Made by a program: the position numbers and the translations under genes
Assembly: GCA_964369635.1 (NCBI GenBank)
Contig: CAYJGN010000038.1
Location: 1 to 19,111, forward strand
Length of the DNA stretch: 19,111 nucleotides
DNA from: CAYJGN01 sp964369635
GTDB lineage: Bacteria > Bacillota > Clostridia > Oscillospirales > Ruminococcaceae
Reading direction: 5' to 3'
Shown here: one piece after another, positions 7,285 through 14,579 of the stretch
How positions within the stretch are numbered: position 1 is the first letter of the stretch
Layout of the letters: the number at the start of each line of letters is the position of its first letter
The notes under the pieces: model-generated
What the model was told of the DNA's origin: nothing
Databases searched by the model: none
The model's input: the letters and a program-made list of their open reading frames with translations, nothing else

Positions 7285-8889
7285 TTACTCTCCTGAAAGC
7301 GCCTTTAGCTGGTCTGCTGCAAATTTGTTACCCATATCCGCCGCAATTTTATAATGCTCTTTTGCCCGCTCTAAATCAACAACGCAACCTCTACCATACC
7401 TATAACAGTTTGCTACCTCTGCCCTTGCATAGGCGTTTCCAAGCTCTGCAGCGTCCCAGTAATAGTCAAAGGCTGTTTCCATATCTTGCGGAACACCATG
7501 CCCGTGCCTATAGCAGTTTCCAAGTTCTGCTAATGAAAATCTATTTTTCTTCTCCGCCGCTATTTTATAAAGCCTTACTGCTTCTTTATAGTCCTGCGAG
7601 ACACCTTTGCCACGATAATAGCACATACCGAGATAAGCGGTTCCTGGAATATCTCCTTTGTCTGCCGCTATTTTATAAAGCCTTACCGCTTCTTTATAGT
7701 CCTGCGAGACACCTTTGCCATAATAATAGCAGTTACCAAGATTGGCTGCCGCCGACTTTGAACCCATAAAATCGGCAATCTTATATAGCCTTGCTGCTTC
7801 GCTTAAATCTTGTTCATTTTGGCTACTATATAATTTGTTTGCAACTGCTACCATATCAAAGATGTTATCTGGGTCACCTGGTTTTGATAAACTCTCGATA
7901 GTTTCGACTGAACTGTTTACCGGTGGTTTATATCCTGTTTCAGAGATAGTGACGAGTAGTCCGTTTTCTTCAATAGTATCCCCTTCATTAACATAAATAG
8001 CAGAGATAATCCCGTCAACAGGTGCATTTATGTCATTCTCCATTTTCATATGCTCAGTAATTAAAATCCAGTCGCCTTTTTTAACGGCATCTCCAACATT
8101 CATTCGAATCCGAATCACCTTTGCATCCGTATTGCTTTTTATATCTGTCGTCTTTGCTGACACTATCGATGTCTTATATTCCTCCTGAACTATTCCACCG
8201 ACAGGCGTTGCGGTAGCTGGGTTTATCTTTGCACCGCCGCTTACCACACTATTATTCGCTCTCGCGCGAGTTTGCTCTAAAAGATTTTTTGCTATGTCCA
8301 TACCTGCAAAATTTATCTTCGAAGCTGTTCCACCGCTCGCATTTGAAGCGGCTGCGCTCGGTGCAGATGGTGCGGGAGCACTTTTTGGTGCAGGTTCTTT
8401 TGCCGGTGCACTACTTGCTCCGTTTTCATACATACAGTTTCCGAGCCCTGCCGTTTTAAACATTCTATCGTAAAACTGCTCTTCTCTGTCGTATTTATGG
8501 TGAAAAACCGCTTGCAGACGGTTAAGGCGCATCTGCATACCAGGAGGTAGCTCTACATCTTCAAGGTAAACCAGCAGACGCTCTTTACCAAGGTCGCGCG
8601 CAAAATTCATCTCATCTTTGCAGTTCTCGCTGTTTATCGACTTATCTGAGATAAACGCTATAAAATAACCGCAACTTGAAATCCGCTCCGCTATAAACTC
8701 AGGCCACTCGGTACCGGGATCTATACCCTCGTCATACCAAACTCTATAACCGTTTTCATGTAGCGTTTCTATTATAGGAAAAACCCTTGAGCTATCCGCA
8801 TGAGCATAGCTTATGAATATGTACGGTTTTTTTCCTCTATAAACGCATCTCTCCATATCTCTGCCACTGTTATAAACCTTAAACCCCAT
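7285..8889 (-). CDS. TIR - biotinyl (BCCP-type) - Sel1-repeat fusion protein
   Basis: A 534-residue protein, first gene of the operon. Residues about 22-150 are a TIR domain nearly identical to that of the next gene, with YIFISYAHAD, DPGTEWPEF and candidate catalytic E64. Residues about 158-190 form an Ala/Pro/Ser-rich flexible linker like those before biotinyl domains in decarboxylase carrier subunits. Residues about 250-317 match a biotinyl/lipoyl domain: VIRIRMNVGDAVKKGDWIL, then EHMKMEN with K282 as the would-be biotinylated lysine, INAPVDGIISAIYVNEGDTI and LLVTIS. The usual Ala two residues before Lys is His here. Residues about 360-530 are Sel1 repeats, two of which share the 19 residues GKGVSQDYKEAVRLYKIAA (391 and 428). 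ATG start with AAGGAGAA (8903-8896). The next gene starts 24 nt downstream. I know of no assigned function for this architecture. Confidence 0.88.
   Translation of the reverse strand: MGFKVYNSGRDMERCVYRGKKPYIFISYAHADSSRVFPIIETLHENGYRVWYDEGIDPGTEWPEFIAERISSCGYFIAFISDKSINSENCKDEMNFARDLGKERLLVYLEDVELPPGMQMRLNRLQAVFHHKYDREEQFYDRMFKTAGLGNCMYENGASSAPAKEPAPKSAPAPSAPSAAASNASGGTASKINFAGMDIAKNLLEQTRARANNSVVSGGAKINPATATPVGGIVQEEYKTSIVSAKTTDIKSNTDAKVIRIRMNVGDAVKKGDWILITEHMKMENDINAPVDGIISAIYVNEGDTIEENGLLVTISETGYKPPVNSSVETIESLSKPGDPDNIFDMVAVANKLYSSQNEQDLSEAARLYKIADFMGSKSAAANLGNCYYYGKGVSQDYKEAVRLYKIAADKGDIPGTAYLGMCYYRGKGVSQDYKEAVRLYKIAAEKKNRFSLAELGNCYRHGHGVPQDMETAFDYYWDAAELGNAYARAEVANCYRYGRGCVVDLERAKEHYKIAADMGNKFAADQLKALSGE
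7554..7733 (-). repeat. Near-identical 111-nt-period duplication inside the Sel1 region
   Basis: About 65-70 nt around 7554-7622 recur at about 7665-7733 with only a few differences (for example CTTACTGC versus CTTACCGC and CCACGATAAT versus CCATAATAAT). The offset of 111 nt equals 37 codons, one Sel1 unit, and marks a recent in-frame repeat duplication or gene conversion. Confidence 0.85.
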
Positions 8890-8955
8890 TGAAAATTCTC
8901 CTTCTCACTTTAAGAAACCTATCTTAATGACTTTGTATAATCGACTATACTTATA

Positions 8956-8983
8956 ATAATATCATATCCTGTGTTTTTTTCAA
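8956..8983 (-). promoter_or_regulatory. Putative promoter of the TIR operon
   Basis: On the minus strand TTGAAA (8983-8978) and TATTAT (8961-8956) are separated by 16 nt, about 65 nt upstream of the start codon of the TIR-biotinyl gene. The match is fair rather than strong and nearby AT-rich sequence offers alternatives. Confidence 0.4.
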
Positions 8984-9084
8984 CATTCATTTGTCGGTCC
9001 ACCACTCTGTTTTTATCATTAGTTTTCACGCAATGCGTTATTATCTTCATTTTTCTTTGTTTTTCTCACTCATTCTTCATCAGA

Positions 9085-9184
9085 GAGGCTCGGCCCCGCC
9101 CGCAGAAAACGCACTGCAGTGCGTTTTGTCGCACAGAGTGCGACGGGGCGATTTAAAAATCGCCCCTGCGGGCGGCGGCGCCTC
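9085..9184 (+). repeat. Cloverleaf-like structured intergenic repeat, copy 3
   Basis: Outer stem: CGCCCGCAG (9097-9105) with CTGCGGGCG (9166-9174), then an unequal internal loop, then GAGGC (9085-9089) with GCCTC (9180-9184). Inner hairpins: a perfect 22-nt palindrome at 9106-9127 (AAAACGCACTG and its complement), GTCGCAC/GTGCGAC with loop AGA (9128-9144), and GGGGCGATTT/AAATCGCCCC (9145-9166). The middle hairpin stem is identical in copies 1 to 3, while the other stems differ in sequence but keep pairing. Confidence 0.78.
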
Positions 9185-9264
9185 GTCTTCACACTCATCC
9201 CATTTATACCATTCAAACCCTTTAATATTAAGCCAAAACCTTTTTGTATTATATTTAGTCATAC

Positions 9265-9297
9265 AAAAAAGTAGAAGCAACTTTTAGCTACTTCTAC
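9265..9297 (-). terminator. Terminator of the mfd-lipoprotein unit
   Basis: Stem GTAGAAG (9271-9277) / CTTCTAC (9291-9297) with an A run at 9265-9270 that reads as a T run on the minus strand. It starts 30 nt past the lipoprotein stop at 9327. Confidence 0.7.
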
Positions 9298-9326
9298 CTT
9301 TAAATCATCTTATTAAACTGTACAGT

Positions 9327-10364
9327 CTAAACATTCGGATCGATATTGCGCGGGCTATATCTATCGACTGCCGCTTCATTCATAACAATATCTAAAGACT
9401 CTTCATATTCATCGATTTTCGCATCAAACTCTTCATTGCGAAGACTCGCGATAATATCCGCTTCAAGGGCATCGCGTAGGTTTTCATCCCTATCAAGTGA
9501 GTTTTTCTGGAAAACATAAACTGCAGTATCTCCGTAGTATATCTCTGTAACGAGCTCTTGTGCATCAAATATCGCCTCAACGAGTTCCGGGTCATTTGCT
9601 GTATCGTCAGACTTTATTACCTTGTATGAGTTCTCGGTATCATACTCTGTATAGCGATCTTCAGCTCCAATATAAGCAGCCATCTCTTCTGTTGCCTCTG
9701 CTGCGAGCTCATCGAAATCCTCATCACCTTGCGCTCTCTCATAGTAGCTCTCTGCTATCTCATTAACCTCTTCTTTAGCATCATCTTCGAGTGGTACGTT
9801 GTTTATATCACTGTAGTAGAAGGTCATTATTCTGTATTCCGCGTAGTTATCTTCATAATACTCGGTCTTCTCAGCATCCGGAACAGCATCTGTTCCATCT
9901 TCATAATAAATATCTATAAACATCTCTGCAAGTTTATGCTCAAGGGCTATGAGGCTCTCAAGGCTCTCATCGCCACAGCCATTTTTATAATAGTAGTCTC
10001 CGGTATATGATTTAAGGTTCTCAATATCCCTCTCGATAAGAGCATTTGTTTCTTCTGATAAAACAAGACCCATCTCGTCATACATCATATCAATAGCTAT
10101 ATGTCTTTTAACTGAATCAATCGCATTGTCCCGAATATAGTCCTCAACGCTCTTCTCATCAATAATGCCGTCCCAGATATTATCTTCCATTACCTGATAA
10201 CCTGCGCTTGTATAGTAGTCGAGCAGATAACCGACATAAATACCAGCTCCAAGCTCCCTCTCGCCAACAGTTAGGATATTCTCTGTTCCCTCATTTGTCG
10301 AACAGCCGACAAGAGATAAAACCATAACCGCCGCAACTATAACTCCAATTATTTTTTTAATCAT
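9327..10364 (-). CDS. PrsA/SurA-like lipoprotein with a divergent parvulin domain
   Basis: A 345-residue, strongly acidic exported lipoprotein. The N-terminus has two Lys, a hydrophobic core and the lipobox LSLVGC with C21 as the lipidation site, so it should be anchored on the outer face of the membrane. The next part (about 30-165) is helical and resembles the SurA/PrsA N-terminal chaperone region. Residues about 170-240 (YRIMTFYYSD..., then YYERAQGDEDFDELAAEATEE) keep the outline of a parvulin PPIase domain but are poorly conserved, so catalysis is doubtful. A PrsA-like gene next to mfd is a common Firmicutes arrangement, which supports a foldase role. ATG at 10364 with GGAGG about 9 nt upstream. 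The gap to mfd is 60 nt and contains a good promoter. The family assignment is moderately sure. Confidence 0.75.
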   Translation of the reverse strand: MIKKIIGVIVAAVMVLSLVGCSTNEGTENILTVGERELGAGIYVGYLLDYYTSAGYQVMEDNIWDGIIDEKSVEDYIRDNAIDSVKRHIAIDMMYDEMGLVLSEETNALIERDIENLKSYTGDYYYKNGCGDESLESLIALEHKLAEMFIDIYYEDGTDAVPDAEKTEYYEDNYAEYRIMTFYYSDINNVPLEDDAKEEVNEIAESYYERAQGDEDFDELAAEATEEMAAYIGAEDRYTEYDTENSYKVIKSDDTANDPELVEAIFDAQELVTEIYYGDTAVYVFQKNSLDRDENLRDALEADIIASLRNEEFDAKIDEYEESLDIVMNEAAVDRYSPRNIDPNV

Positions 10365-10385
10365 TTGTATTCCTCCGAAATTTTA

Positions 10386-10399
10386 CTGATAAACATCAG
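10386..10399 (-). promoter_or_regulatory. Small dyad at the predicted transcription start
   Basis: CTGAT-4 nt-ATCAG, a short perfect dyad that covers the expected transcription start (about 10395) of the lipoprotein promoter. It could be an operator or a 5' leader hairpin; it is too short to be sure. Confidence 0.2.
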
Positions 10400-10401
10400 A
10401 T

Positions 10402-10430
10402 ATTATACCACAGTTATCGCTAAATTACAA
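10402..10430 (-). promoter_or_regulatory. Promoter of the lipoprotein gene (extended -10)
   Basis: On the minus strand TTGTAA (10430-10425) and TATAAT (10407-10402) are 17 nt apart, and the -10 is preceded by TGG, making an extended TGnTATAAT. It begins at the mfd stop codon, so the lipoprotein can be transcribed independently of mfd. Confidence 0.6.
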
Positions 10431-13400
10431 CGATAAAAGAATTTCACTGACAGTATAAAGCGAATTCTTGTCTTTTCTGTGGTCTATTGTGAAATAAGGT
10501 TTTGTTCCGGCATTTAGCATAAACCGACTACCGAAGTTTTTCGCAATAGTCGATAACCTCTCAAACTCAACTTCAACAAGGTAGAAAAGAAGTCGGTCGT
10601 GCTGCTCTGTTATCTCATAGATACCAAGTTCAATTGCCTTCTTTCTCGCCTGCGCAACTTCAATTAACCCCATAACCGATGAGGGCGGCTCACCAAACCT
10701 ATCGCAAAGCTCATCAATAAGCTCCTCTGCCTCGTTCTCAGACGAAACCGCCGCCACCTTGCGATAAATATCTATTCTTATCTCCTCTTCCTCGATATAG
10801 TCCTCTGGGATATGCGCCTCCATCTTTATATCTATGAGGCAATCTTCCGCCTTTATCTTTTTCGGTGCACCTGAAAGCTCCTCGACCGCTTCGTTTAAAA
10901 GCTTTAGATAAACATCATAGCCAACCTGCTCTATATGTCCTGATTGAGTTGCACCAAGAAGTGACCCAGCGCCTCTTATCTCAAGGTCACGGAGCGCTAT
11001 TTTAAATCCCGAACCAAACTTTGTAAACTCGCGGATTGCATTTAGCCTTTTTGTCGCTATCTCAGAGACGACCCTGTCTGGTCTAAAGGTGAAATAGGAA
11101 AAAGCACGCCTTGAACTGCGCCCGATCCTTCCGCGAAGTTGGTAGAGCTGAGAGAGACCAAATCTATCGGCATTTTCAACTATCAGGGTATTTGCATTTG
11201 GGATATCAACACCCGTTTCGATAATCGTTGTACAGACTAAAATATCACAGTCGCCATCAGTCATCCTCTGCCAGATATCGGATATCTTCTCTTTATCCAT
11301 CTTGCCGTGTGCCGCTTCGATATTTGCATGGGGAAACATCTCCCGCAAAAAGGAAGCTTTTAGCTCTATTGATTCTGTATTGTTTGAAAGATAGAAAACC
11401 TGACCGCCTCGCCGAAGCTCCTTTGAAATAGCCTCTTTTATAATACCTACATCATACTCAACAACATATGTCTGGACAGGTTGCCTATCAAGCGGTGGGT
11501 TTTCAAGGATAGACATATCCCGAATTCCATTTAGCGCCATATTGAGGGTTCGCGGTATTGGCGTTGCGGTGAGCGTTAGGATATCGACCGCATTTTTAAG
11601 CTCTTTAAACCGCTCCTTGTGTGCAACTCCAAATCGCTGCTCCTCGTCTATAACGCATAGCCCAAGATCTGCAAACTGAACATCGCGCCCAAGTACACGA
11701 TGGGTACCTATCAAAACATCAACCCTCTTCTCAGCGCACCTCTTTAGAATATCGGTCTGCTCTTTTTTGCTTCTATGACGCGAGATTAGCTCGATATCAA
11801 TTGGAAATCCCTCAAAACGGCTTTTCATCGTATTATAATGCTGAAGTGCAAGGATAGTTGTTGGGGCAAGCACCGCTACCTGTTTGCCTGCATCAACTGC
11901 TTTAAAGATAGCACGGAGCGCAACTTCTGTTTTACCAAACCCAACATCTCCACAGAGCAGTCGCTCCATTGGGAACCCACTCTGCATATCTTTTTTTATC
12001 TCGGCAGTGCAACGGAGCTGATCTTCGGTTTCCTCGTATGGGAAACGGCTCTCGAAATCGCGTTGCATCTCGCCATCCTCGAAAAAGGCAAACCCTTCTG
12101 CTTCGCGCCTTTTTGCATAGAGCTCAAGAAGATCGAAAGCAAGCTGCTTTGCCGCAACCCGAACCCTTGTTTTCGCATTCTGCCATGCAGCAGTGCCAAG
12201 CTTTGATAGCTTAACATCTTCACTGCCGATATATTTCGAAACCATATCAAGCTGAGTTACAGGAATATATAAAACATCGCTTCCGCGGTATGCAATTTTT
12301 ATATAGTCTTTCGTTATCTCGTTTCGGGTAATCTTATGTATACCTTTATAAACCCCTATTCCATGGGTGATATGAACGATATTATCCCCCACTAAAACAT
12401 CTTCAAGGCTCTTTATCGCATCGCCCTTTTTAAAGTTTCGCCGCCTTTTTAGTTGGCGTTCGCTCTTTTTAAATGAGATAATTGAAACCTTGCCTTTAAT
12501 ATGGCAGTTTGAAGCAACATTCCCCGGGAAAAGATAAACTCCACCCGCCCGCGGAAAGGTTCCTTCTTCTGCTATAACCGCGGTTACACCCTTTTGTGAA
12601 AGGTCAGCGGCAACAATTTTAGCGCTTTTCATCGTACCTACAAAAATAGCAATAGCCGAGCCGCACTCGCCACCATATTCTATCTCAGATAAAAGCTCTT
12701 CAATATCGGGGCTTGTATTTCCATCTCCACCACTCTCAATCTTTATAAGCTCTTTAAGTTTTAGTTTGTTTTGTCGCAAAAAGCTGTTTAGCAGAATAGA
12801 GCGCTGCGCCACCCGCTCGATATCTTCTTTTTTATAAAGAAGCTGGACCGCTTTCTTTGAGATTATTCCATCAAGCAGAAGGTTTTTAATCTCCTCTTTG
12901 TTGTTTTTATCGATAGACTCTGACCGAAGCAGCGTATCCTCATAGTCGCAAAAGACTATACTTCCATCGTCGAAATAATCAAAAATCGACTCGGTAACAG
13001 AAAGCAGCGGAAGATATCTATCTATTGGTATTCGCGAAACATCAATAGATACAGCCTCTAAATCCTCATTTAACGTCTCTTTTAACTGCTCATTTCGCAC
13101 ACCCTTTAAAAGGGAGCGTATAATATCTGTTAAGTCATTTTCATTTACAGCAAACTCACGCGCCGGTAGAATATCGGTCGAATTAACCCTCTCAATTCTC
13201 CTCTGGCTTCCAAGCTCAAATAGCGAGATAGTGTCTATTTCATCGCCCCAATACTCAACCCTTATTGGCATATCGCTAATCGGTGAATAGAAATCAACTA
13301 TTCCTCCCCTCACCGAAAACTGACAGATACCCTCAACAAGGCTTCTCCGCTGATACCCCGCCTTAATTAGTCTCTCTACCAAAACAGTTAGCGCGAGAAC

Positions 13401-13838
13401 ATCTCCCTCTTTTATCGTAAAAACGCTCTGTTCGATATCCACCTTGCGCGGTACCGGTATCAGAGCAGACTCTGCCGTTGTTATAAGAATTTTAGTCTCG
13501 CCTAAAAAAAGCTTTGCAAGAGCTGAAAGACGCATAGCCTCTCCATCGAGCGAGGCCGCATATCTTTTGGTATACTGCAAATCGCGCGCAGGAAAAAATG
13601 CGGCGATATTCCCTCCCGCAAGGGTGTTTATATCGTCGCAAAGTCGCACAGCAGCAGAGTCCTCAGGCAAGACGACAAGCGTTTTATTCATTTTGCTTAT
13701 CGCCGATATATAAAGCGCTTTTGCAGTCGTTGATAATGGGTATAGCTCTATCGGTAAAACCTTCTCACCGACCGCTTTCTTTATCGCCTCAAAACCTTCA
13801 TCACCTGTTATACAATTTGTAAAAAAATTAATATTCAT
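10425..13838 (-). CDS. mfd: Transcription-repair coupling factor Mfd
   Basis: A 1137-residue Mfd, the ATP-dependent translocase that releases stalled RNA polymerase and recruits UvrA for nucleotide excision repair. Visible parts: UvrB-like N-terminal region (about 1-350, with FFPARDLQYTKRYAAS and GDVLALTVLVERLIKAGYQR); CarD-like RNA polymerase interaction domain (about 470-535, from VGDNIVHITHGIGVYKG); superfamily 2 helicase core with Walker A GDVGFGKT (630-637), DEEQ box in VIDEEQRFGV (about 731), LTATPIPRTLNMAL and the arginine-finger motif QLRGRIGRS; then the TRG region and the C-terminal D7 domain. Length is usual and all motifs are present. ATG at 13838 has only a distant AAGGAT (13860-13855), so initiation may be weak. 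The frequent upstream partner pth is not seen: the upstream side is a repeat array with an assembly gap. Confidence 0.97.
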   Translation of the reverse strand: MNINFFTNCITGDEGFEAIKKAVGEKVLPIELYPLSTTAKALYISAISKMNKTLVVLPEDSAAVRLCDDINTLAGGNIAAFFPARDLQYTKRYAASLDGEAMRLSALAKLFLGETKILITTAESALIPVPRKVDIEQSVFTIKEGDVLALTVLVERLIKAGYQRRSLVEGICQFSVRGGIVDFYSPISDMPIRVEYWGDEIDTISLFELGSQRRIERVNSTDILPAREFAVNENDLTDIIRSLLKGVRNEQLKETLNEDLEAVSIDVSRIPIDRYLPLLSVTESIFDYFDDGSIVFCDYEDTLLRSESIDKNNKEEIKNLLLDGIISKKAVQLLYKKEDIERVAQRSILLNSFLRQNKLKLKELIKIESGGDGNTSPDIEELLSEIEYGGECGSAIAIFVGTMKSAKIVAADLSQKGVTAVIAEEGTFPRAGGVYLFPGNVASNCHIKGKVSIISFKKSERQLKRRRNFKKGDAIKSLEDVLVGDNIVHITHGIGVYKGIHKITRNEITKDYIKIAYRGSDVLYIPVTQLDMVSKYIGSEDVKLSKLGTAAWQNAKTRVRVAAKQLAFDLLELYAKRREAEGFAFFEDGEMQRDFESRFPYEETEDQLRCTAEIKKDMQSGFPMERLLCGDVGFGKTEVALRAIFKAVDAGKQVAVLAPTTILALQHYNTMKSRFEGFPIDIELISRHRSKKEQTDILKRCAEKRVDVLIGTHRVLGRDVQFADLGLCVIDEEQRFGVAHKERFKELKNAVDILTLTATPIPRTLNMALNGIRDMSILENPPLDRQPVQTYVVEYDVGIIKEAISKELRRGGQVFYLSNNTESIELKASFLREMFPHANIEAAHGKMDKEKISDIWQRMTDGDCDILVCTTIIETGVDIPNANTLIVENADRFGLSQLYQLRGRIGRSSRRAFSYFTFRPDRVVSEIATKRLNAIREFTKFGSGFKIALRDLEIRGAGSLLGATQSGHIEQVGYDVYLKLLNEAVEELSGAPKKIKAEDCLIDIKMEAHIPEDYIEEEEIRIDIYRKVAAVSSENEAEELIDELCDRFGEPPSSVMGLIEVAQARKKAIELGIYEITEQHDRLLFYLVEVEFERLSTIAKNFGSRFMLNAGTKPYFTIDHRKDKNSLYTVSEILLSL

Positions 13839-13881
13839 AACTATATGTATTTTAATCCTTTTGTGCTTTTATCTTTAATTT

Positions 13882-13890
13882 ATTATAGCA
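13882..13890 (-). promoter_or_regulatory. Putative mfd promoter (extended -10)
   Basis: TGCTATAAT on the minus strand (13890-13882), a full consensus extended -10, 44 nt upstream of the mfd start. No clear -35 is seen, which an extended -10 tolerates. It lies in the partial first unit of the tandem array, and the intact units carry a related TATAAT inside GTTATAATAAC. Confidence 0.45.
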
Positions 13891-14117
13891 TGATTTGTCG
13901 ACATAGTCATCGTAACGATAAAACATGAGCCACCAAATCAAAGCTTGCAAATCGCCGTTTCAATGTTCTCGGAGTGGTCAAAATCTTCGATTTTGGGTAC
14001 CGCTCGAGGTTATTATAACTCGATTTGTAGACGTCAGTCTATTCGGTGAAACCGAAAGCAAGCAAAGCTTGCAAATCGCCGTTTCAATGTTCTCGGAGTG
14101 GTCAAAATCTTCGATTT

Positions 14118-14217
14118 NNNNNNNNNNNNNNNNNNNNNNNNNNNNNNNNNNNNNNNNNNNNNNNNNNNNNNNNNNNNNNNNNNNNNNNNNNNNNNNNNNN
14201 NNNNNNNNNNNNNNNNN
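14118..14217. other. Assembly gap (100 N) inside the tandem array
   Basis: Exactly 100 N, the usual placeholder for a gap of unknown length. The left flank ends TTCGATTT and the right flank begins TGGGTACC; joined directly they recreate the intact core seen at 13985-14003, so the missing piece may be zero or a whole number of repeat units. Confidence 0.9.
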
Positions 14218-14326
14218 TGGGTACCGCTCGAGGTTATTATAACACAAATCCCAAAATAAATCTTGTCGAATAGTTTTAGCGGCAAAAAAATTCTATGATT
14301 TAATAGTTCTCAGAGATCTATGCCAT

Positions 14327-14354
14327 ACTAAAAAATATAGCTGTATTTTTTAGT
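14327..14354. repeat. AT-rich perfect hairpin
   Basis: ACTAAAAAATA (14327-14337) / TATTTTTTAGT (14344-14354), an 11-bp perfect stem with a 6-nt loop, followed by TTTTAAT. It could act as a weak terminator in either direction. No gene ends close to it on either strand. Confidence 0.5.
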
Positions 14355-14463
14355 TTTAATTTCTGTTTCTATTTAGTGGCGATGTCAAAACAATTTTTTA
14401 TTATTACAGGTGAAATTTTGATTTTTATTATAGATACTTAAAACATTCTCCGCAGCCACTGCA

Positions 14464-14540
14464 GCCTGGCGCACCGCAGTGCGGCTTGTCGCGAAGGCGT
14501 CACGCTCGATTTTTAAAAAAACGAGCGGGCGGCGGCCTTG
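14464..14540 (+). repeat. Cloverleaf-like structured intergenic repeat, copy 4 (decayed)
   Basis: It keeps the order of the family. First hairpin CGCAC/GTGCG (14470-14483); a broken second one starting at GTCGC (14488); a third CGCTCG/CGAGCG (14503-14527) with an A/T-rich interior; and the typical GGGCGGCGGCC right arm (about 14527-14537). The left arm of the outer stem is not recognisable. It is probably a degenerate copy. Confidence 0.5.
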
Positions 14541-14579
14541 CCAACCACTTAATTTTGTTTATCATACCTTTGCGTTATC

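Larger units (their letters stand above)
8890..9326. other. Intergenic region between the TIR operon and the lipoprotein gene
   Basis: No credible gene. It holds the TIR operon leader and putative promoter (8956-8983), cloverleaf repeat copy 3 (9085-9184) and the terminator of the mfd-lipoprotein unit (9265-9297). Short frames here on either strand run through the repeat and have no family features. Confidence 0.5.
13881..14243. repeat. 124-bp-period tandem repeat array with nested hairpins
   Basis: An 81-bp core at 13939-14019 recurs at 14063 onward, offset exactly 124 bp, and is identical up to the N run; its right end reappears after the gap (14218-14243). The core contains a long hairpin: GAGTGGT plus CAAAATC, loop TTC, GATTTTG, a 3-nt bulge, then ACCGCTC (7 bp, a small bulge and 7 bp including one G-T). 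Next comes a dyad around GTTATTATAAC. The variable part between cores keeps GATTTGT-n-GAC and a small dyad of differing sequence (ATCGT-A-ACGAT before copy 1, TTCGGT-GAA-ACCGAA before copy 2). The partial unit at 13881-13938 holds only the variable part. Confidence 0.8.

Noticed and set aside
7194..7769. 191-residue plus-strand open frame
   Set aside because: It lies antisense to the two TIR-Sel1 genes and arises from their repeat codons. It has Leu/Pro/Tyr-rich low-complexity composition and no ribosome site or family motif.
5722..8889. Thoeris or another named TIR anti-phage system
   Set aside because: There is no ThsA-like SIR2/SLOG effector, no STAND ATPase and no other defence gene nearby. 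TIR-Sel1 alone does not justify a named system.
13881..14243. CRISPR array
   Set aside because: The conserved core is about 81 bp with a 124-bp period, and the intervening segments are homologous to each other and not unique spacers. No cas genes are present.
13881..14243. Integron attC sites
   Set aside because: The cores have inverted repeats but lack the GTTRRRY / RYYYAAC pair, and there are no cassettes or integrase in view.
13925..14285. Short open frames across the N gap
   Set aside because: They are made of tandem repeat sequence and unknown bases; openness through N is an artefact.
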